In this document: positions 1 to 9,300 of the stretch, piece after piece
Numbering within the stretch: position 1 is the first letter of the stretch
How the letters are laid out: each line of letters opens with the position of its first letter
NCBI GenBank assembly: GCA_900128585.1
Contig: LT642544.1
Location: 1-14,783, forward strand
Direction of reading: 5' to 3'
From: Stramenopiles sp. TOSAG23-3
Lineage: Eukaryota; Sar
DNA: 14,783 nt
Notes under the pieces: model-generated
Database searches by the model: none
The model's input: only the letters and a program-made list of their open reading frames with translations
Told to the model about the DNA's origin: nothing
Program-made: the position numbers and the translations under genes

Positions 1-347
1 ATTAGTGCTATGAAATTGCTATTCTTCGCAGTCTTTTTGAATTCAATTATTTAAAAAATAATCAAGCCTGCTATTCGCATTATAAGAATAATGAGTGTAC
101 TGCTACCAAGGTATTTCAAAGTTGGCCATTGGGGATCGGGTACCTTCTGGTACTGATGAAGAATTAACATTTGATGACCGGCAACAACTTTGAGCGCTGC
201 CAGAGGTAAAAGCAGAAGTGCTAAAATAGTTACGAATGACTTTTCGCGATAACAAAGGTAGTTTTGTTTGTTTCGTCTTTGTCATAAGTGATTCTTTAAA
301 TTACTTAGGAACGAGTTGCCGGTAATCGTACTCTACTCAGGGAGACC
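1..347. promoter_or_regulatory. 5' flank of the giant membrane-protein gene
   Basis: No convincing gene lies here. The region is AT-rich. It holds a weak TATA-like TATAAG at 81-86 and a short repeat of GGTACC (139-144) and GGTACT (149-154), a motif that also occurs upstream of the calreticulin gene. A pyrimidine-rich stretch ends in TTACTTAG at 301-308. That TAG is both the in-frame stop just before the first ATG and a possible 3' splice acceptor. The promoter assignment is inferred from position only. Confidence 0.35.
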
Positions 348-3300
348 ATGCTTACTTCAGCAAAGTCTTTGGCAAGGGCAGCGTTCTGCACCTTTTGCTT
401 TTCTCTACTGGTAAGGAACGACTTCGTCAATGGAGGAGCGCCTGGTTTTGAACAGGTTGTCGGGGATGTGTCACAAATGCTAAAAAATCTGGCGGATGAG
501 GAGTTGTGTGTTCCGGACATACAAGATTCCTACAGCAAAGCCACTTACGTGCGCAGTAACGAAGATGGGTCGAACATTTTGGACAAAATTGCGGAGGGGG
601 TCAAAAAGACCGTACAAAGAATATTAATTGATCCCGTCGAAAGGATAAAGAGAAAGCTTGAAACGCAACTGTCTGCAGAAAATTTTGAGCAGCTGGAAAA
701 AAGAGCAAAGGAACTGTACGACGACGGGCGATGGTCACCAGACTTCTGTCAAAACTTTCACGCCGAGGCCGAGCCTTACTCCGCCAGCTTCCTCCGCAAA
801 GTGGACTTGACGAAAAGCTGTGCTGGTAACCCGTGGTATGCGAGAAATGAAACTCTTGAAGACACGCTCCTTTTCCAAGCTGCATTTGATCAAGGTGACA
901 TTGATGCAGAATTTAAGGAGAATATGAAGAGCGTAAAAACGCTGAAGTGGCAATATGTTGGTACCGCAACAGGATACCATCGCTTTTACCCAGCTGCACC
1001 TCGCAAGCCGTGGGGCTCGAGCACTGGTCGCTCGATTCCTACCGAACAGAGAGACTGGGCAAATATTTTTTTCCTCCTCATTCTACCTGGATTAGTTTTC
1101 CACCTTTGGTTTTATAAAATAAAGCCTTACTATGGCATATGGTTCTTCGTCAAATCAAAGGATGGAAAGAGACTCGTGAAGCAACACTCTCGCGAAAACA
1201 GGGAGGGTCCCGACAAAGAAAAGAAAACGATCCGCAGCAGCCGCGTAGACGGCGCCGACGGGGAGATAGAAGAGAAAGACAGCACTGCCGATATGCATGA
1301 TCTGGAGAAATATGCGTCACATGATACAACGATTGAAACAGGTCAGTTGTATAGCCGGCGCTTCATTGCTTACATTGCACTGGCACAGTTCTGGCTAACG
1401 TATGTTCCGTTTACGGTAACCCTGCTTGTTGGGTTCAAAACGACTCCTCAGTCCGACGGCGAGTTTGTTGATAAGTTTGGTGCAGTAAATTTTGAAACCA
1501 TGGGACCGTTGTCTGGAGGACTGGTGGCAATTATTGTACTATGGGTTCTGGCAGTTATAGGACTAATATGCCAAACATTATTTATCTACAGCCAAGTGAA
1601 CCAAATTGTTCGGGAACAGAATGATGACGATGGCGACGAAGAGTCCAACGCCAAAAAAGGATTTGGGAGGAAATGTTCTTCGTATTTTTTCTTTGGTGTT
1701 GTAATTCCCTACATCTTGATGCATTTATCTTTATATTTTCTAACTGATATCGATGCGTATGACCCGCGGACAAGGCCGTGGTACGTAAAAGCTGCGGGGG
1801 AGCCGAAGGACATGGTAATCATCATTGACTCCAGCGGATCTATGATGGAGCATGATCGAATGAAATATGCAAAAGCGGCAGCAAAAAAGGTGTTGACAAC
1901 ATTAAACGAGGATGACCGTGTGGCAGTAATTTCATTCGCAACAGAAGCCCATTTCCCGGGTGTGGAATTTGTGACCGAAATAGAAGCTGCCAGAAAGAAA
2001 GGTGAGGGCGATCAATTTAACGATCGTGAAATTAGAACTCGTATGGAACGCCAGGAAAAAATTAGCCAAAACCCGTTTGATTTCACGTGTACTGACGGCC
2101 AGCACAAACGGATGGCTCCTGCAAATTACCATAATAAGGAATTCTTTATGGATTTTATCGAGGGTATAAAACCAAGCGGGAGAACGAACTACATTGCTGC
2201 GTTCCGTGCAGCATTTGAATATTTAAATACTAGGCCCAATAATCATATTACACCGCGAAAGTCCGCTATTGTTTTCCTGACAGATGGTGCACCCACAGAA
2301 CCTCACAAATCTGGAAAGAGAGAAGACTACGTTTTAAAGAATTTCAAAGAGGCGAAGAAGGTGCTGAACGAGTTGCGTGCGACAATGCAAAATCCACCTC
2401 ATTTATTTACCTACGTGTTAGGCTCTGACATGAGTGAAGAGGAGCGCGTACAGCTGTCTGACATTACAAACATCCCCAAATTTATTGATGATGGTGACGT
2501 CGGAGATTTGATGGTGAGTATGGGAACTTACTATGAACAAGCGGACTACTTGTACGACTCCAAAACTGCGAAAACAGTTATGACCCTTCCCTATTATGAT
2601 TATGATGGCCTAGGAGTTGTATTGACGGCAGCAGCGCCAATATTTCGCAACGTGGGGAATTTTAAAAATGTTACTGCAATTGCCTCCGAACAAGAACGAT
2701 ATGTTGGAGTTGTAGGAATAGATATGGCAGTAGCAGACATATTTAAGGATTTAGTGGATTCCACTCGGCATGGAAAGCGATCGTTTGCTTTCTTGATTGA
2801 TTTCAGTGGTAGAGTTTTGTACCACCCCAACTTGCCGTCCCCGGAACAAAACACAGGTAATCAGCCTAAATTTGTGGACATTCAAGATTTATTGATCGTC
2901 CAATCGTGCTCTGGGGTGCATTCAATCTGGAACAACACTGGTGGTGTTGATACCACAATGGTTAACTCGATTCGAACCGGTATGATGAGTGGGGGGTCCG
3001 GTTCACAGCGTTTAAAAATGACTATGTTGTACCCCAGAGGTGGCGCCTCGGAAGGAGCTAGTTCTGCCACATTCTGTGGGAAATTGCATTGGAAAAGAAT
3101 CGATAATGCCGAATTTTCTCTTGGGTTCTTCCTCGAGGATGAAGACGCGACGCGGTATATTATTCCGGTGGATTCAGTAACACACAAAGAAACGACGAAG
3201 TACTTAGAAAGGGACACCGATTACTACCATCGCATCGATGTCGTGCCATCTCCAGGCGCATATTTTGAGGACGGGTTCCCAGCCTGCGATGGCTTTTACG

Positions 3301-6300
3301 TTCAAGTTAACGCCTCGTTTAACGAAAGTTGCTGGAAGCTAGCCGCTTCGTCGTTTCAAAATTCTTATTATTATATACAGGAAGGCGACGAAGACAGAGG
3401 CAAGCCTTTAAAGGACCGGATAGAGAGAGTCAAAACGTTGAATCGGTTGATAAACTCAGACGACACGAAATCAAAGCTTGACTTTGGAAAGATCGCCAGG
3501 CCTAGAGTTCGTGAAGACATATTTTTGACTCGAAAGGTCGAATCATGCTGGTTATCAAGAGTTGATCGTACTGTGGAAGGGACCAAGAGGGGGATAAACA
3601 GATACATTGGTACGGAAAATGGGGTTTTTAGGCAATTGCCCTGTGCCCCACTCTCAAGATATTACGATCCTAGGAAACGACCGTGGTACATGCGCAGTTC
3701 GGAATACCCAAATTGGTATGCACTAAGCACTTACATCGATGCGTTTTCCGGTAACCCGGTGACAACTTTGAGTAAGGGAATAATGCATAACCAAACTGTA
3801 AAGGCTGTTGCAGGGATAGATGTCAGCGTCGAGGCAATCGCTAAAATATTTCAAGTCGCTCTTCAACGTATTACTAACGAGGAATGGAAAACATTTTATG
3901 TTGTTGATCTTAGTGGTGCTTTGATTTATCATCCAGATATCGTTCAATTCAAAAGCTTGCTTAGCTCCACAGGATCGCCTCATTTGTCTAAACTTACAGG
4001 GGATAATGAGAAATGCCTGTCTGATCTGCTTGGCTGGGAAACAAGCATTTGCAAAGATTTATCATCGATGAAATACTTTGAGACGTCACAGTTAACTGGT
4101 GGGCTAGTGGGTTTGAGGGTGAGAGAAACACTAGTTGCCCAACGTATTCCAAATTCCAATGCTGTGTTGATAGTGAAAAAGAATAACATGGATTGTAAGA
4201 TTCTGGAGGATAACACTATAACACAGGATGAAAAATTTAGAAATTACTTTTGCAAAGACCCACCCTGCAAGGTTGTTGAAAAGCTGGATGCCTGCTCTAA
4301 CAATGTCATTCCCTGGAAGAGCTGCTCCGGCGCATGCCCCGTACCTTACGCAGGTGAGTACCAGACAATATACTATGATGGTGGCACTTCTCCGGAAGTA
4401 AAACAATTTATAGATAGTGGCAAATGGGGCAAAACGGTACGATTTGACGTACACAAAGGTTCAGATGGCAAGGGACAGTCCCGGTACATATTTTATAAAC
4501 CGAGCGATAATACTGATCAGTCAGGTAAGGTACGTTTCGCCTCGCCATATTCTTGTAATACTCAGAAAGGAGACTGCTTTGTGCAAGGTTCAACAGCACC
4601 CACGCGGCAAATAGTCCGCATGTCTGGGGTATGCCCGCAGCAGGTTCCCTCTGCAGGTAATTTTAAAGAAGAAATGAACCTTTGGTATTTCCCATGCATC
4701 AGCCTGTATTGGATAATAGCCATTTTCTTATTCGTTTCGGCCATATATTTCTTGGCTGTAAAGATTCGACGTGGAAACACAACGGTCAAGAAGCACATGT
4801 GGTGCTATTTTGCGCTGTTACTTTCTCCGGTTCTTTTGTGCTGCGCTGCCATTCAAATGTTTATGGTCGGCATAATATGGATTTCCCCTGTGGAGTACGA
4901 CAAGTGGAAAGAAGAATTTTTTGATCCAAAAGGAAAACGGAGCGGTCGAACAGTCACTGAGCACTTTCTAGTTACTCCTAAATATTTTTGCGAATCTTTG
5001 TTGCATTTATTTTTAGTTCCAGCTTATATTTTGGGGACGGTCATAATTTCATCGAGCTCGATTTTACCCCCTCACTTTGCTAAGAATTACAGGGCATTTG
5101 TCAGAAACCTTGAGGCAAATGAAGAAATGGACCGGGAAGACCGGTGGATGAAATTTATCCCGGTGCATACGTATGTTGCTCTCAAAGATTGGTTCCTTTT
5201 TATATTATTCCCTGTTATTTTTGCATGGGTTGTCCTTGAGTTTGTTATGCTCTTGTCGTTGGCAATAATGGATTCCTACTTGTTTTCTTTGGCATGCGAT
5301 GAACTTGGACCGGGGCAAGACCGTGCTGCGTTTGTCCTGAAGATGATCCGTTCCTTTCTTTCTGCCATTTATGGAGACGAAGAAGACCCCAAAAAGCATG
5401 TGTCTGAGCTGTTTTTGGTAATTCCAAAATATTTCGTTTTATCAATATTTGCTTTCGTATGGAAAACTTTTGAATTACCGATGTTTGCAGTGATACTTAT
5501 TACAGGGCTACATGCAAAACGATGCTACCGAAAAATGTTTGGGCTGTGGCAAGGCTACTACAGCTACTATGAACGATGGTACACTGTTGTTCCTACCCAA
5601 TTTACGTGTCTAACGATTGATATAATAGCGCTATGCTTCGTCGTCTTGCCTTTAATATTGGGAGCATCGGTTGCTTTGCTAATATGGATACTAGTCGAAG
5701 TATTTTTAATGTGTCCTGTAATAGGCCTTTCTTATGCTCCTGGTGGAGCATACTATTTAGATGATGTGTGGGAAAAAATAATGGAAACACCTGACGAACA
5801 AGAAACTCACGGCAAAGTTGAAAAACGCTCTATCACCATTGAGATGAACAAGATGGAGGGTAAAACAAGCGAAGATGCAGTAGAAGATGTTAACAAAGGC
5901 GAAAATGAAGTGGATGATGCTTGGCTCGGTGTGATTTTGCGAAAGGATTTTGCTAATAATGCCGTTGTAAGAGAAATTTACGCGAAGTGCAATAAGCATG
6001 AAACGGAAACCATAAAGAGGCTGAAGGATTTGAATAAGTTCGTATTAGTCAGTGGCGACATTTGGAAGTCCTACAAAAAGTGGTTTTGCAATATTTTCTA
6101 CAAGGCTACCATGGTTATCCCGTATTACTTCTACTTGGCCCTAAAACAGAACGCTGTGTTTTTTTTGAATTGTCTTCAATTCATTGTTGCAATGCCTATG
6201 TTCGTGTGCATCCTTTTTCCTTCTCCGGGAGAGTTGGTTTTTTTTGGGGCGTTTGGTACGGACCTTACTGTAGCATTGTGCTGGCAAGATTTAACTGCAT

Positions 6301-9300
6301 ATTGGAAAACAGATAAGACGGGTGAAGAAAAAGAGAAAAAAGGAAGATTACCTATTGTCACAGTATTGCACTATTTTCTGGAAACGTTTTTTTTGCAATG
6401 GATATGGATGCCTGTCGAACTTTGCTTATTTCTCATATTAATGTTTACTTCATTTTTGCACGTGGAGTACCACCGCTGTCTGTTTCAACTAAGAAACAAA
6501 GCTCTTGGAAGATATGATAAAATGTACTTCACGGTCCCGCTTAGCTTTTTTCGGGGGGCATTCATTTTCAGTTACCGAATCTCCAGAACCGTTTTACTCT
6601 TTATTTTCACTTGTTTTTTATGTGTTTACTTTTTGTTAGAGTCTGTGCTTTTCCTGGTTTCTTGGTTCTTTGTTTTCTTGGTATATTGTTGTACTCTTGG
6701 GCTTATAGAAATCGAACACCAAATTTACCAGAACGAACTGATGGCTGGTATCAACTTCTTATACTCGGGAAAGAAGGAAGCGGGGGGGAAGAAAGTGGTG
6801 AAATGGAAAGAAAGAAAAGTCGGTCCTAAATCGAACGGAAAAGATGCTGATGTCATTAAGAGGCAAGGGTCCTCCTTTCAATTACGACGGCAGTACACAG
6901 TAGTGCTGAGAACTTGGTTTGAGCGCGTAACAGATCCACGGCTGTATTATGTGGTCCCCGTTTTCTTTATTAGAAGTTTGGCGTGTCTTATTTTTACTCT
7001 CGTTTTACTGCCATTTGTTGTTATCTCCGCTACGGTAAATTATACGGTTACATTTGTAGTCTACTGCGGGCCTGAGCGGAAGAATCTTGATGAGCGCCGT
7101 AAACAGCTGTGGGAAAAAGAAGAAATTACTCATAACATTATGAACATAATAGAGATCCACCTGTTTTCGTCGTATGAATTTGTGCCAAAAACCTTGCTTT
7201 TTTTAATTTCATTGCCATTGCAGATAGTCCTCTTTGCAATCATATGCATTTCCCCCCCATGCTTAGCTCTGAAATGTATAAGAAGATTATGTGATCGAAA
7301 CACGTCATATGCAGAGAAGGCGTACAAAACTATACCTTCGACTTTCCTGGATGTGTGCAAATGGTGGCTTGCTTTGTTTCTAAAGTATGATCTACCTGTA
7401 CTGTTCGTCCTTGTATGCTTAATTTTGTTGGTACTATTTGCCGTTGTGTTTGTGCTGGAGCTAAGCATGTATCTGTTAGTGTGCATTACGGTCGTACAGG
7501 CAGTTGAGTGCAAAGACGAACTAGAAGAGTTGCTCGGTGAAACGGGCGGTAAAAAAGCGATAAATGTCCGAAGAATGTCAGCCCACTATTTATCGCAGGA
7601 TATGCACGCTTCAGTTGTTGAGATTAATCCCGTCCCAGCCGTTGTTACCAACAGCTTTGTGGGCGTGAAGGAAGACAAAGAAGCGGCGGAGGAAAAAGAC
7701 GCATATTCGAACAACGCTTCGCTGGAACGACTTATCCAGCTGGAAGTGTTGCCGTATGAACAAACGGTTTTGGTATATGACAAATGTGATAAAGATGAAG
7801 AAAAGGCAAGGCAAAGACTAATGAAGCTGGTCCAGTACGACATGTTAATTATGAAATTACGCAAGCTGAGTCCTGGACTTTATGATCGCGAAAAAATTCT
7901 GTGCGTCTTGGAGCAATGTGGTTACAATGAAAGGAAAGCTAGGGACGAGATTGTAATGAATACACTCACCATATGGCTTGTCAGGGCCAGGAATTTTCTT
8001 TCGATAGTCCCTAAACATTTGTCAAAAGCCATTCTGTTTTACATAAGGCAAACAATATGCTTGCCCTTTTATATCATTTCGCTCGCGATGGTACTACTTA
8101 CTTCTATCTTGCTTGTCTTCACTGTGCAGTTATGGACCAAGCTTATGGATAAAAAGCGGCCTCTGTCTGATCGAATAATGCCGTTTTATCGCCCAACGTT
8201 TGAGAATTTCTATTTGTCAATACTTTTCTATTTATTCCTTCCGATGCAAGCAGTCATGTCATTGATTATTTTGGGTTGTGGGTTTGAGGCAAAACGTTGG
8301 TGGATAGAACTATTCTTCAACCCAGAAAAAGTTGCTTGGAAATTGCGCATATTTTACACGACATGGAAATATTTCATTCTGACGATGAGAAAAACCGGGG
8401 CTGAGGCCGGGGACTTTGCTGATGCAGCAGGGGAATTTGTCGCCACGAAAATTAAGAAAATGGTAGGTGGTGCCGGGGGTATTGTCGTGGCTCTTCTTAA
8501 ATTGTTCATTGCACTCTGTGCAATTGCTATTGCTGTGCCTATTGGGGCAGTGGAATTGTGTTTCTTTATAATCATCTGCATTTTTCGTGTCGAATACTAT
8601 GATTGTATCTATGAAATTAAACATGGGGATACGCTTTGGGATGCGCATTGGGTTTTTCGAGCTTTGTGGGCAATCCCCCCTCACTTTTTTATCACCCTTG
8701 TTTTTCTTGCATACTTCCCTTTCCTTGTGTTAATGTTTGCGGTAATCTCGGGGACAGGAGTTCAACTCAAACAATGCTTAAAAGATCTAGGCTATTGGTA
8801 TGACGAGGATAAGTTAGCATTGACAGACTTAGAGCTTACCGAGATTTTTGAAATGGAAGTAGTGGACAAGTTCCTTCGTTGCCCTTCAATGGAATCCAAT
8901 GACGAGAAAAGGGATGATGTTTGTGAATTATTGTCCCTATATAAGTACCATATTATTCAGGAGAGGGATAGAAACAATAAAAATGCAACCAATTATTCCT
9001 TGTCTGATAAAGAGTTTGATCGTATCCGAGCGCGTTTAAAGCCAGTTTTGCTTAATGCTTGCATTAAGAAAATCAATGCGATCGAAGGTAGCCTTAAGAA
9101 AGTTTTACAAAACAGGAAAGAAGAGCGACGATATGCTCGATATTGGACTGCTATTCCTAAGAATTTTATCGAAATGTGCGCAATCATTTTGAAGTTGTTG
9201 CTAAATTTTACAATTGTGACCACTAAATATTCATTCAAGGGTCTTTTGTTCTTTTTTAAATTGCTAATTTTGGACATAATAATCATGATACCTTTGACAG

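Noticed and set aside
103-285. Minus-strand 60-residue open frame in the left flank
   Set aside because: Short, Ser-rich, with no recognisable domain and no supporting signals; likely chance.
996-1757. Retained intron within the VWA_N motif
   Set aside because: About 250 codons without a stop, with four well-formed TM segments and charged loops, look like real coding sequence; RNA data would settle it.
7130-7513. Minus-strand 127-residue open frame inside the giant gene
   Set aside because: Antisense to membrane-repeat coding sequence, with no features of its own.
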